DNA of 64,000 nt from Membranipora membranacea (GCA_914767715.1 OU612066.1:7571001-7635000); one strand, 5' to 3'. Positions 34,746-48,600 are shown, numbered from the stretch's first letter. The notes: generated by a model from the sequence alone, not told the origin. Numbers and translations are program-made.

Positions 34746-34898
34746 ATGCCAAGAACCTCATACACCATTCAGCAGAAACTGGAAGTATTGAGAACAGTTG
34801 AAAAGAATAACAACCTTGACAAGACTGCAAGGGAATTGAACATTAATAGACGCTTGATTCAAAGATGGAAAGCCTCCAAACATCAACTACTGATATGA
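34746..34898 (+). CDS. Brinker/pogo-type helix-turn-helix peptide, 50 codons
   Basis: ATG at 34746 opens MPRTSYTIQQKLEVLRTVEK followed by NLDKTARELNINRRLIQRWK. This is the helix-turn-helix pattern of Brinker, CENP-B and Tigger N-termini (KLEVL..VE..., TARE...., RR.I.RWK). An in-frame ATG exists at 34656, but family proteins begin near MPRTSYT. Stop at 34896-34898. The catalytic domain is missing, so it is a truncated transposase. It might act as a DNA-binding repressor of related elements, but that is only an idea. Confidence 0.65.
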   Translation: MPRTSYTIQQKLEVLRTVEKNNNLDKTARELNINRRLIQRWKASKHQLLI

Positions 34899-35189
34899 TT
34901 CACTTATAAGACACGGTGTCTTATAGCTGTGGGGCGTCTTATAGCTGTGGGGTGTCTTATAACTGGAGCATTTTTATTTTTTCTGAGGGGGGTGATTCAC
35001 TTATAAGTCAGGTGACTTATAGGTGAGGAATTACGGTATATCTGCATGATTGTCAGGGCTGTATCCATGGGTTTTGAGGTAGCAGGGCCAGGCGGGGAGG
35101 GTGCGGGAGGTGTGACGCTGATGGGCTGACGCTGGTTGGCTGCTAAATGAATGGTTGATAATGTCAATCAGCCAGTAGCAGTTGACCTT

Positions 35190-35630
35190 AATTTTGGTTT
35201 TGGTGATTTAAAGTTGAAATATGAAAATTGGATTTATAGCAATGTTTCATTTTCATCAATAATGAAATTCAAAAAACAAAAATTGGCTCCCTTTTCATAT
35301 TTTGATTTGTTGTTTCACAACAGAATACGAAAAACAAGTTGCTTTTTGTTTTTTAGCATTAGTGCGCAACAATGAAAAACAAACGATTAAGTTCCCTTAT
35401 AATTTCATATCAAATCATTCATACCAAAATCAATTTATTGTTCAATCTCTGGTTTTGTGATTTGAAGTTGAGGATATAGGATTCATATCAATATTTTGTT
35501 TTCCATAAATGAAAAATAAAAAATAAATATACTCGATTTTCATATTTTCATTTGTTGTTTTGGAACAAAAGTATGTGAATCAAGTCGTTTTTGTTATAAG
35601 TATCTGCGTAAGAAAATGAAAAAAAAAACA
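35190..35630. repeat. Imperfect tandem duplication, unit about 250 bp
   Basis: Copy 1 (about 35,192-35,395) and copy 2 (about 35,447-35,635) share the order TTTTG-TGATTT-AAGTTGA, TTTTCAT...AAATGAAA, CATATTTT-ATTTGTTGTTT and GAA-CAAGT-G-TTTTTGTT. The stretch is AT-rich with no coding signal. 35,630-36,238 holds nothing further that I can support. Confidence 0.55.
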
Positions 35631-36238
35631 ATACTTAGTCTGCAATAAAAGAGGCCAGTTCTTTTTGAGAACCCTCAAGAGCAAATCACACTCTACTCTG
35701 TTGAAACTTGAAAGCACTCGCGCCTTTTTGGAATGAATATATTCTTTTCGTTTTTTGGAACTACTGTGCACAAGACATTTTTATGGTATAAACAGCATAA
35801 CTCTTTTTGGGTTTTTGGGATTACCGTTTTGAATTAAGTTTGCTATTCATAAAAATAAAGGGGATCTCAAATATGAGTAATTTATTAAATGAGTTAACGC
35901 CTAATGTTACAAAGTTCAAAAGTCAAAACAAATCATTTGAAAATTTGAGAATATGAACAAAACACTATTTGTTTGGAGTTGCCCCAGTCCTGAACAGGGA
36001 GGGGTAACTCACTACACACAAAACAAGGAATAATAGATAAAAGAGGAGTGCCTTTTCTGATTGGGTATTTTGGCTCAATTGGGTCAAATATCCGACAGTT
36101 ACTAAAACCATCTGGGTGTAAATTGAAAGCGCTATTCTGTTTCGCAATACTATGAAGTATCACCATCACCAACATTCAACCCCCATTCAACATGTGCTGT
36201 AAGACATGATCTTGTTTTACTGTATTCTCTTGGGTAGA

Positions 36239-38113
36239 TCAGTCGCCAGGATCCTTGGGCTGAATTGCATATTTTTCTGATAGTGTGAGGCCGTTGTTAC
36301 TCTGGATTTTTCTCTTCAGATTGTCTTCATAAAGCGATGTGGGGTCGCCTGTCCAGTCCTCAAACCTTCATAAAAAACACCAATGTGCAGCTGTGATTCG
36401 TGATTTACCATGGTTTAAAAGGTTTACAGGAATGATTTGACCTTACATTACGATATCAAGTTCGAAATTCCACCATACTGCCAGCAACCAATATTTACCC
36501 AATATCAATTATATTAATTGAAATGAAAAGGAAGTAGATATAATCATCTATTTTTCCTTTTATTTTATTGTTCAAAGGCTACTGGAACACCTAGACCAAT
36601 GCATGATATAGTCAGGTAGCTACTTATTATGACTTTATATAAGATCTACAGGGAGAAAAAATCCAACATCCACATGGACTGTTTAATTCATCTGGAAACT
36701 AAACCCCGTTGTTGAGAATAGGTATTCATAATTTTATTTGTTTCTGAACACATTTTTATATTTAAAAGATTGTTTTACTTGAAAATATCCCGTGTCAATT
36801 ATAGTAGAGGAATGTGTAGCTTTTATGATTGGCATGAAATTATTTTACAGCTAGCTGATAAACGCCATCAACCCGTCTTTTTTTGGTGATGGTGAGACAG
36901 CACAATGGCCCAATCAGTTGGCGCGCTTGCTAGTCACTGCAAGGCGAAGGGTACCGCAGGAATGGCGTGTTAGAATACCACCGGGGGGAGAGGGGGAGTT
37001 TTCAAGTTGATGTTTGCAGCCCCCAGCAATACAAGGTATATTTACTTGCTAATTAGGAAAATTGTTGATGAGAGTTAAATATATGATTTCAAATTAAGCC
37101 TAAATAATGGAATGTAATTAATAATGTGTTTATAAATACCAGAGATTGCCCATTACTGTATTATTGATGGATTGGCACAAACTCTAAATTTCAGCATCGA
37201 GACATTTAACTACAATAATTATAGACATACTAATAGCATTCAACTATGCAGGCCAGTAATTAACTCAATACCAACAAAAGGTATTTCCTAGTGTGTGTGG
37301 TTGCGGCATAGAAGTCTTTAAGTTACGACAATCAAAGCATTGACTCAACTTTATCTGCTGGGTGGCTTGAGTGTTCGAGCTGTATTAATTAAGGGAAAGG
37401 GGGGGGGGGAGTTGTACGTCCACCTATAATGGCCCAAAGTTAGAACATTGTTGTCCTATGAAAAGATCATTTGGTTTTATTTCACATTTCCACAGGTTTC
37501 CTGCTAACTCATTTTTCATTTGAGAGATACACTGGTGAAATTTGTCCATGAATATTGAGTCATTTATAATAAGGTCTAGAAAACTTTGTAAACTTCAATG
37601 CTCTACTTGGCATGAACTCTTGATGGTTGCTAACATTGCCTCCCATCAGAGAAGGGAACTCTCGTTTTCTGCATTATGGTATCACCATGAACAGGAAGTT
37701 ATCTTCTCTTATTGGAGACGCTCGTTCTACCATCAATAATTCATGCCCAGTAGAGCATTGAATTAGCTTACCATGAAATTCTGAGTCTCACACAATTTTA
37801 TCGTCAGTAACTGCCCGACTATAACATGCATTGGTCTTTGAGTCGTCTTAAACTTATCAATTCCGGTGATCAACCTTATGAAAAGCTGGAGATAATACAA
37901 GACATCTGAGTTATCGTTTATGTCTACAGATATTGTTGTTTTTTTTGTACATTACCGTTTCGTTTTAGCAAGTACCTGATCTAGGAATATTACATTGTTG
38001 CTCTCACTTGGAAAGTGAAGACTGCAAATAAACACTGTTTGGGTTTCTGGTACATAACTGAATTTTAGATGATCATGCCACCTGCGCCTAGCTGGATTCA
38101 TTTGTAATATGGT
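36239..38113 (-). CDS. Unknown gene, 3' part (at least four exons)
   Basis: Exon A (38113-37976) joins in phase 0 to exon B (37885-37772). A reads TILQMNPARRRWHDHLKF, then SYVPETQTVFICSLHFPSE and SNNVIFLDQ. B reads LFIRLITGIDKFKTTQRPM, then HVIVGQLLTIKLCETQNFM. Junctions are CAG/GTACTT, TCTCCAG/CTTT and ATG/GTAAGC. Exon D (36477-36447, WWNFELDIV) joins in phase 2 to terminal exon E (36365-36239), which reads FEDWTGDPTSLYEDNLKRK and LTLSEKYAIQPKDPGD, then TGA. Between B (phase 0) and D (phase 1) one exon is missing from the model. An ATG at 38101 could be the start, or upstream exons may exist. No signal peptide or membrane helix is seen. I do not recognise the family. The exon pairs are convincing, but linkage of A-B with D-E is inferred. 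Confidence 0.5.
36900..37005 (+). repeat. tRNA-derived SINE candidate
   Basis: TGGCCCAATCAGTTGGCGCGC resembles a Pol III A-box and GTGTTAGAATACC a B-box, about 50 bases apart. The anticodon region does not fold cleanly. It lies in an intron of the unknown minus-strand gene. Confidence 0.4.
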
Positions 38114-38695
38114 CTAGAAATATATATTAGTATAAATTATATAAGTGACTTCAACGCCACAGCATATATAGTGATTCGATGAATACTGTGTACGCTTGAG
38201 CAATGATTCAGAACATATCACGGGTGTCGGATTCATTCAATTTCTCTACAAAATAGCCTTCGATATTATCTAACGTAATTTATTTGATTACATATCTCTT
38301 ATCATCTTAATTGAAATTTGATATTTTTCCTTTTTTCATCGATGGTTGATGTTGAAAAACATTCTCATCGAATGGAAGTTATACCAATTAAGTTTTGAAA
38401 ATACAACAGGTTTCTGTCAAAAACAATGACATAAACACTTTTATTGTTAGAATCATAGACTTAATAATATATCAAGTCATGGTTAGAACTTATATAAGCC
38501 ATGTACTCGGAATTGTCTTTGCATGCATAAAGAGAAGACAATCTGCAACTAGAAGCATAGAAAACAACATTCTTTATCGACTTGCTATGAGATATCCATT
38601 GTGTAAGTCAGGGTCTTCATTCTTTGTCTCAGAGCAAGTGCACAAGGATAAGGTCATACAAATGCCTATGAGACAATTGAACATCAAAAGGATAC

Positions 38696-39288
38696 GTCAT
38701 ACTTGCCAAGTCTCCCTATTTGGGTGGGACCCTCCAGATTTCAACACCCACTTCTACCCACTTCTCACTTTTTGTAATTCTCTCTATTTCCTCCAGATTT
38801 GAGAGAAAACTACCTTATCACAAATTTTTATTAACTATTCAAGCACTTGTCCATGAGTTACTGGTAAGGAATTGTGCTATTCAATAATGTTAACGAATTT
38901 ATCGGCTCAGACTATTATTGTCAATGGGGTGGTTGATACTGGACACTGGCAAAGTAAGGGCATGTAAGTCACACGGACCGATGTGTTGATGGTACGTGTT
39001 TAAAGTGCATTTCACCTCAGTTTGATATTTTAGTGCAAAGTACAAAGTAAAAACGTGAAATTATTTTGAATAACATATGGATTTTTAGGATTCTCAGGTA
39101 TATGGATATGGATTCTCAGATCATCAGCGGCCGAGGCTCAATCCTGGACCCCATTGGGGCTCACACCGCCCCCAAACCACAAGTTGGATCGCTCAGGTGC
39201 TTTGCACCCTCAAAGCATTGCGATGCGGTGCAGCATTGCTGTAAATTGAAATCTCCCACATTTGAATTTAGATCACTTGGCAAGTATG
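38696..39288. mobile_element. MITE with CATACTTGCCAAG ends, about 590 bp
   Basis: CATACTTGCCAAG (38698-38710) is inverted exactly at the right end (CTTGGCAAGTATG, ending 39288). AAAGGATAC flanks both sides (38687-38695 and 39289-39297), with two extra bases (GT) on the left. The 9-bp direct repeat suggests a real insertion. The superfamily is not assigned. No transposase. Confidence 0.75.
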
Positions 39289-39297
39289 AAAGGATAC

Positions 39298-39691
39298 AGT
39301 AGTTTTATGTCAATCAATGAATTTGACTTAATCAAATTTCAACCCATAAATCCTTTTCTTTAATCATATTGTTTTATTGATCATGCTTTTTTCCCGATTT
39401 TATCAATCTAGTTGATATAGTCAATAATTGCCCTAAAAAAATATACATATTCACATTGGCTTTATTCTTTGTGAGCAGAAAAAGAAGTTTCAGCCTAGCT
39501 AAACAATGCTTTGCTGTGTGACCCTTTTTGCCAACTTTCAGATATGATGCATTACAATAAAGCCCACTTTGATGTTTGAAATATGGTATCAAACTGAAAA
39601 AAGTTAGCTAAATTGATAAATTGATTCAATCGGTTGATGCCGACACAAAATATCGATACAAGTTCATTTGTTCAATGTCATTGACGCACTG
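39298..39691. other. 3' flank of the SLC23 gene
   Basis: No coding exon is seen. This should contain the 3' UTR of the minus-strand SLC23 gene. A clear polyadenylation signal is not certain, although AATAAAGC in minus orientation (TTTATT at about 39,461) is possible. Confidence 0.35.
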
Positions 39692-42600
39692 CTAAATTGA
39701 GTCATCAAAACTTGGATTGACGACGCTCCCTTCTCCACCTGATTCATCATTAAGTTTCTCATCACTGACAGATTTCTCTTTGTGATTCATGAAACTAGGA
39801 GAGATCGGTAGATACGACAGCCATTTTGTTCTAAAACAAAATTTATACAACAGCAAGTTGAATTACAAATATTTTACACACACTGCCATTTGGTAGTAAA
39901 TTTTTTACCCCGGTACTGACTTACAAAATAGAATACTCATAACAAGTTAATAAAGGCATCGGTAGTTTACCAATACACTCTCTGTAGGCATTTTGCTTCT
40001 AAGGAAAGTTGACTTTAGAGGATTTTAATTTTTTATGATCTCTTCTCTTTATGCGATAACGTTATGTTATTCAAATCACGTTATGTAATAGAGCTACGTG
40101 ACAGTTTCAACAACAAAAGTGCTTCAAGTCATTGTGTTTGACTAAAACAGAGATTCTATCATTTTCCAGTAAAAGTTGGATGGAGAAGGTATCCTATTAT
40201 CAAATGATCTGCAAATTTCAATATTATTAACATTACCATAATAATAAAAAATTGAAATTTTTGTTTTAGGCCCTATTTTCTAATTACCTCACCTGTAAAT
40301 GAGATTGTTCCCAAAAGGCATGTCATAACATTTTCTGGCAGACTCCTTATTATCTGATGTAGCTTGTTCATGCCACCCTACCAGACCCCTCTCCTCAGGG
40401 GTACCTGTAGAAATAGAGTCATGCAACTGAGCTTTTCTCATATTACGACTGTACCAATGTAAGGAGAGTTTACAGAAGAATATTTTATAGGTACCTCCTA
40501 ATTGATGGGCTGGGGAGTGCGTCAGGCGGGGGGGGGGCAAAAGCCATGGGGGTCTCAGACTAAATTGATGGCGATGTAGTAATTGCTTGGTAATATTTTT
40601 GATTGACAGACCAGTGGGCTGTTAGCCACAGCTCATCGCTCACATCGATCAAAACAAAGTTATTTAGCTTTACCATGAAATTACATGAAGCAAGCACTAT
40701 AATTGATATTATAATCTATTTCCAAGTGAGATGAATTTCCAGGGGGTTTCGCTAATACTTAGTTCCAGAGGAGGCACTATGGGTTGATCCAAGATGAATA
40801 ATTATGGCACCGGAGAAATTTCAAAGATGATATGCCTCTCATACCTGGCATAGTGTTGTCCAGTATGAACGCTATGACTCCAGCTATAAACATGTGTGTG
40901 CTAAGCAGAACTATTATCAAGTCATCAGCAACATCAGACCCTGGAAAACATGACAAACAACAAACACATAATAAGCCATCGATTTGAGCCTCAGTATAGA
41001 GGAACTTTCAGAACAAGTCCATTTTTACGAGTCTTTGAGAAACAAAAAGGAAAATCGATGATACTACATCTTTTAATTCAATGTTCTTTCCAACAACAAA
41101 AAACCAGCTAGTGTGTATAAATGTCGAATTTTTAAAGTCAGTTGGTATATCTTGTTGGGAGACAATTTGTGATGGATGGCAATTACTCCAGAGCCTGTAC
41201 CTGTTTTGATGGTATCTTTATTGTTCTCTATCCATTCAGGCAGAGCCATACCGGTCATAATAGATATTCCTAATACCATCATATTACGAGAAGAGTTCAG
41301 ATTGATAAACTGTAGATTAGAGATACCAATTGATACAATCAACCCTGAAAAAAAGGTTATCAAAAACATTATGAATCAAAAATGCGTCCTTTGAAAAAAA
41401 GGTTTGTGGACCCACACTCACACACACACACTCTATTATGTGAACTACTTTGGCAATTACCCAAACGCTTGTTGTTTGTTTGTTAGTTTAATTTTGAAAC
41501 CCTCTATCTCCAGAGATGTTTACATGAAATAAGATTTTTTACTGGGTGTTGAAGAATAAGGAGATACCTCAATGAATTATGGAGACTTTGGCTACTTCGA
41601 TTTTCAGACACAACAAAGTAAATATAAATCGTTTGCGATTCTAAATTCAAACTACTAACAATTAGTGCTGTTAGTAGTTGAATATGGAATGAATTTGGTG
41701 TCAAACTAAATATTCACATACCAAAAAGAGTGATGTACATAGCTCCGAGCACAGCTGGAGGAATAGTTACAAAGACAGCCATAGGCTTTGTCATCACACC
41801 GAATATCAACATAATGATTGCACTAGCCTGTATCACTCGGCGACTTCCCACCTAAAGAAATCAAAGATCAAGGTAGAGACACGGGGTTTAGGAAATATAG
41901 ACTTTCTATACACCGTTGAGGAGCTGTTAGGGATCGGTAACCTTGCAACGGTGTATAGAAAGTCGATATTTGCTGACCCTGTGAATTATGTTCCACTTCA
42001 AAATGCCTTAGCAGCAAAGTTTGATGGATGGTGAATATAAAGCTACAAAAAAATAAAACAAACAAACTTGAAAATACAACAGCAAATATCCCATAAAGTT
42101 TGTAAATGTCTATAACCATGAAGGCCCTGAGCAACCATGGTCTTTTCTTTTGCTCAGGTCAGAATCACTTCAGAGATAAAAATCATTGAGTTATTATATA
42201 TATATCATATATATATTATATAAAATAACTTCATGGACAAAATCCAATATCTATTGCATCCCTACCACTACGGCACGCAAGATCGAGCATGCTATAATTT
42301 GCCTGCATTTAGAGCTGCCGTCTGCTTTCCAGTATAATGGGAACGACCAAAATGCAGTCAAATCGTAACAAAGTGGATATAACGACATGGTTGCAGTAAT
42401 TATCTCAATGAGTTACTGACATACGGAATCGACATTGTTGCATTTTAAGGTAAAGACACAGGGTCAGCAAATACTTATTTTTTGTAAACTGTTGGAAATT
42501 TATAAATGTGAAGTCCAAATTGCAAGAAAGTATGATATGTATACTTTATATTTGAAACAATATCATATCTTATCGAAAATGTGTCCGCTATATGCCAAAT

Positions 42601-45600
42601 AAGTTAAGCCTTGGAAAAAATATCAAGAGTTCGAAATGGCGTATTATGTCATGTCATAATGTAGTCAATGTGTTGACTCCACCTAGCCAATCAGGGCCAA
42701 CACATTGTAGAATAACTGTGAATTTGTGAAACATGTGAAATTATAAGCAAAGATTCCACAAAAATTTCAGAAAACAAATCTGCATCAGAGCTTTTTTACC
42801 CCCCCCCCCCCCCCACAGCCTCAGGCCTGGGTTATATTGTTGAAGGCTTTTGTTTATATAATTGAAGAAAACTTTATAGGAAAACTTTGAAGTTGCAGTT
42901 TGTTCCTTCAACACCCATGATCTGATATTTTGATGAGTTTTTCACATTCTAGCAGTGTACATGTCAATATTTGTGAACTAATTTCGCATTGGGAAAGTCA
43001 TCGGTTAGTTGTTAGAATCTAAATTCTCCCTTCAAAATTATTTCAATGTTAACAATACCAAGGCTCCATCATGGTAATCATGTATTGTCAAGTCCAGATA
43101 ATCTGAGTTGTCTTACCTTGGTGATTCCAATAGCTGCAATATTTGTGCTGAAAGAGGTGGTGCCGCTTCCTGTTCCGACGGCACCAGCTAACAGAGTACC
43201 AACTCCCTCCATGAATATACCTGGTCATATCAAACAATAATAGAATGACATGAATAAGCAAGTTGTTGGAATAATCTTGTAGATTGAGAACTAATAATTC
43301 AAATTAATACCGTCTGGTGAGGAGTAGAATATTATGTCACCCTCAGGTGGTCACATACAGTGTCACTTTACAAATCTAAGAAAAAATTTGATGCAACAAA
43401 ATGATAAATATGCATGGTGTGGCTGTCGTTTAGGCACATATGAATTATGAATACGCACCTCTATTTACAGCCGAATTAGGTGGTGGAGGCGCACCACACA
43501 GCCTGCAAGGCAAATAAATGTGAAACTGTATTATTGTCAAACTATAACCATGTATAATTGACATGCAGGAATAAATTATATTTCTTTCATATAATCTTGT
43601 TGCACCAAAGAATAGCCTGGTTAACACTCATGTTCTAACCCGATACTATTAATTCTTCAGCAATAGCACATATTTTGACCCGTCTACTTAGCGATTATTA
43701 ACTTGGCCACGAGATAAGATTTTTAAAGTAAACAGCCAGATTGAATTCTTCATACAACATGGTCACTCACCGAGCACATGCGTGGTAGTCACCGATTGAC
43801 TCTACAATCGAAGCGACAAGACCTGACATCATGCCAATAGTACCAGCTAGGGTGACAGTCGGTACTCCCCATTGACCAGGGTATGGCATTCTGAACCACT
43901 GAGCATCAGATATAACCTTAGATCGTATATCAGTCCGGACGAGGTAGAGTGGGTTGTTAGGGTCATTTGGAAATACATTGGTGTAAGTGAACAACACACA
44001 GAGCAAATATCCAGCTAGCATCGAGAACACAACCTGAAAGAGGAGGTTAATAGAGACATCAAAGGTTAATAGAGACATCAAATAAATATAATTTATTATC
44101 GCCAATGTGCATTACATCCCGTATTATCTCATTTCAACCGAATCCATTACACAATCATTACAACTCCTACCTCTTCCTAAGCTTGTTTGTTATTTCACTT
44201 CACTTTTTGCGCATAAGATAAACAATTTTTTAACACCTCCATTTATATATAGAGGATTCAAAAACACTACCAAGTTCAATTTTCGTGATAAACATTTACT
44301 TTTATATCATACAGACAATCTAAGATACAAAGTTTCTGCTACATACAATTCTTTACCGTTACATTTGAGATCTAAAGGGAAGTTCAGTTCATTCAAAACT
44401 TTACTTTTCAACCATATATTATCGACTTGACCAACATCATTGATGATATTATTTCCCTTCTGTTTCTCTTTTTTTTGTTATAAAAAAAAATTGTTTTCTG
44501 GCACTGAGTGCAAAACATTTCGAATGAGATGACTTTTGATGCCAATAAAAAGTATATATAAAGAGTGGCTAGCTTTTTCATCGACAGTAGAAAAACAATA
44601 AAATTGGCAATCAAATCATATTAGGAATGCATAACACCTTTTATTTATGGGTCCCTGGGACTTGCTTGCCTTTACTTTCCCAATTTCCAGTATCAACCAC
44701 CCCCGATACTGGACATTGGCATAGTAAAGTATCAGGGGCCAACGCTTCGATTATATTGATCAGTATAACATAAACCATAATATGATCATTGCACTGGTGA
44801 TCACTTACTGGAAACAATTTGAAGATAGGATAGCCCTCTTTTCCCCTACAGCTTGGTATTTTTATGTTTTTCATGTATTCTGAGAAAGCCACCATCAAAA
44901 TTATCGTGCTGTAATAAAGGGAAATTATCACGGTGTTGGAATGAAGCTCATATAGCTGAATTCAATTAACGGTCTGTGATATTTAACCAAAAATCATAGG
45001 AATTCCGCAGTTCCAACTTTTGGCCGGTGTTGTACCTTCCGATTACACCAGCTTGGGTGCACAAGCTACCCGGGAAACAAAATTAGGTTAATACAAACAT
45101 GAGGGCGTCCATGCTCCCACCTAAAAATGCCATTGACTTATGTACTAGCCTGTGTGTTAAAGAACCAGGTCAGCTCAAAATATAGGTACAGATTAGGTAC
45201 ATCACAGACTCATCACTTGACGTTCATCACACATATTTAGAGAAGCTACCCAACTTACAATACAGCAATACCCCATTGGTTGCCAGCATTTTCTGCAGAT
45301 AGCTTAAATAACGGCAGTCCTATCATCATCAGGGTTGGGGCGATTACCAGCGGTCCGATATACTTCATAACAAATCCCAGAGCCCCGCTTAATCCAATAA
45401 ATATCTCAAAAACTGATGCGACCATTATAGCACCTTGAACCTGTATAAAGAAAATTGAAAAAATTAGTGTGGATACACTTGAGCCTAGTTATTTAACTAG
45501 AGTAAAAATAAACACTCATATTGAGAAGGAGCCAGGCAGACTTGTTATACAACAGTGATTGAATCTAATAGGGGATGAAGTTGTCTCTTAGAAACCAAGA

Positions 45601-48600
45601 TTGAATTGGTTTGAGTGGATGACCAAAGAAAACTTTGATTACCACACTATGGATTGGTCACAAACATCATCACCCACCACAAACATCATCACCCACCACA
45701 AACATCATCACCCACCACAAACATCATCACCCACCGCAAACATCATCACCCACCGCAAACATCATCACCCACCACAAACATCATCACCCACCGCAAACAT
45801 CATCACCCACCACAAACATCATCACCCACCACAAACATCATCACCCACCACAAACATCATCACCCACCACAAACATCATCACCCACCACAAACATCATCA
45901 CCCACCGCAAACATCATCACCCACCGCAAACATCATCACCCACCGCAAACATCATCACCCACCACAAACATCATCACCCACCACAAACATCATCACCCAC
46001 CACAAACATCATCACCCACCACAAACATCATCACCCACCACAAACATCATCACCCACCGCAAACATCATCACCCACCGCAAACATCATCACCCACCACAA
46101 ACATCATCACCCACCACAAACATCATCACCCACCGCAAACATCATCACCCACCGCAAACATCATCACCCACCGCAAACATCATCACCCACCGCAAACATC
46201 ATCACCCACCGCAAACATCATCACCCACCACAAACATCATCACCCACCGCAAACATCATCACCCACCGCAAACATCATCACCCACCACAAACATCATCAC
46301 CCACCGCAAACATCATCACCCACCGCAAACATCATCACCCACCACAAACATCATCACCCACCACAAACATCATCACCCACCACAAACATCATCACCCACC
46401 GCAAATGAAGAAGCATAAAGGTCAAATTAAAACTAAAGCAAACTAATGAGTGACATAAAAACTTCTCCGGTTTGGACTTGTGTAACATCCTGGTGAGCCG
46501 ATTGAAATCATGACGCAAAGATCTAAACTTCATCAATCAATAAATAAGCCAATAAATGAGGAGAAAAAAGAGAACAGAACCGCAAAAGTCAAAGGAGAAT
46601 GACATATAAGTTACAAACTAGTTAAGGATTTGACTCAAGGCCTTTTTTGGTAAAAAAACAGAATTGTCAGATTGAAAATTGGTATGACTATGAATCATCA
46701 CATTGTGACTGCGGTATTAGATACTACCAAGAGTTGGTAAAAGTGAGTACCACAATGCATTTAACACAGCACCGTAACTACTATTCCACAGCTGAATTTT
46801 ATGCAATCAGTACGGTCTAGCTGGTGTGTGTAATTCGCTGTCAGCTGCTTGATAGGTCACAAGGAGGGGCTTTGGGTTTTCTGTGTGTGATATCATCAAT
46901 ATAATTTATAGATTTAAACTGAACCGAGCACCTGTGAGTTATACTAAATCTGATCACTTCTGCAAATAACTAATTTTTTTGCCTTGTTAGGAGTGCATAA
47001 CTCATACTATCAGGTTGGCCACCTAGCCGCGGCAATCGCACTTTGAATAAATCATTTCAAAACATTGAAAGTAGACTTCAATGCCAAAATAAAATTAATA
47101 TTTTGTTGAATATAGGAAGAATTTAAAAATGCTGGTTTAAAATACTGAAGAAACCAGACTCACAGCCCTGAGCCTGGTTTTCCAGATCTGTTGATGCTCA
47201 TCAGATCCAGCTAACACCACATAATTCATATCAGGATTAGCTTCCATGTACTCAGTCATATTTGCATCTAAAAGTAAGGTTGATTGTAATTGTACATTGA
47301 ATAATCTTCTGTGTTTCAATTTTTGTGACAAAAATATACAATAAACATGAAGTGCGAAATGTTAAAACTATAGACAGAAGTGCAGACTACAGCATCGTCG
47401 TTTTGAATTGCGAAAGTTGATGACAAATAATTGTAATTTTAATGTTAATATGTTAATTGTAGCAGAAATACTCACTGGCTGGTAATATTGACGGACAGCT
47501 TCCCATTGAGTTGAGGATAGCAAATGTAGGGGGTAAAAGTGCTGCTGTACAGCCCTGTACTATCGGCAACCTGAAGAAGGCAATAAGGAACATGAACAAT
47601 CTACAAAAGGATGCTGGACAAATAATGGATCAGTCTCTACTTGAAGCCAGAAGAGTGATTATTCTACTACCCTTTCAAACCTTGTCAGTTTTGTACTGAA
47701 AGATGGCTGTCCTTACCAATCGTCACATCATTTTTAGTGACATCATCAAAAGGCAAACATAGTATGATAGTATTTGCCAAAGTATACAATTCATAGTAAC
47801 TGCATCTCATCTGCAGGATAGTCTTATGACACAGTCTATCTCTGCCACATAGCAATGGCGGCGTTGCCCTCCAACGAGAAAGGCAACTCCCAGAGTTTGA
47901 GGTTATTAGATCCTGAAAATAGCGTATCATTGAAGGCCGGATATTTAAAGATTATAGGTGTCCACTGTTTTCTCAATCTAGGTATCCAGTCTAGGTGAAT
48001 TAATTTAGGCCCTACCGCTGCAGAGAAAAAAAAAAGGCCTTTGATCTCAAATGGCAAAAGATAAGACCACTACGTTTTTTTATTTCGTAAAATAAAAAAA
48101 TTAAAATGAAACGAAAAATTACCTAGCTCCAATAGTAGACTGAAGAAAAGTTATCACCCCAGACATAAACATGAGTGACGCAATGAGTTCTGCTTTCCCC
48201 ACATCGTCTGCATACCCTGATGTAGAGTCTTCCAAACAGAGGGGTTTAGCCAAAAGAAGTGGTATAGAAACTATTCCACTGACCATTGTCAAGAAGTTCT
48301 GGAAAATAAACTCCAAATTATTCAACAAATAAAGCAATTCCAAAATTAACTATTTAGAGATTAAAACTCAAAGCCCTATGTCACATCTTAGCTAATTTAT
48401 TGCATGCACAGATATTACAACAATACAAGCGATGAAAGATAATGACAGACCAATAGGCTACCACAACAAATGACAATACAGTATGTCTCTGTTAAAATTC
48501 ATGATCTTACCTGAAGTCCAAGTAGTATACACATATACCAAGGAGGTACATCATCAACCTCATAATCAACAACTTTTGTTATCACGGCATGGGGTGAGGA

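Larger units (their letters stand above)
34434..35036 (+). mobile_element. TA-flanked mariner/pogo-type element with helix-turn-helix ORF
   Basis: The left end CCGTAATCCCTCACCTATA and the right end (inverted) CCGTAATTCCTCACCTATA form imperfect inverted ends, flanked by TA on both sides. Interior repeats of GTGTCTTATAGCTGTGGGG lie near the right end. The element carries a tRNA-like sequence (34,561-34,634) and a 50-codon helix-turn-helix ORF. TA duplication plus a Brinker/pogo-type DNA-binding domain fits a deleted Tigger-like transposon that has kept only its N-terminal domain. Confidence 0.8.

Noticed and set aside
38395-38802. 135-codon plus-strand ORF
   Set aside because: No recognisable domain, runs into the MITE at 38,696, and lacks splice or start context.
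45601-46446. Histidine/proline-rich ORFs of up to 281 codons
   Set aside because: Reading of the 19-bp tandem array in three frames; it lies in an intron of the SLC23 gene.
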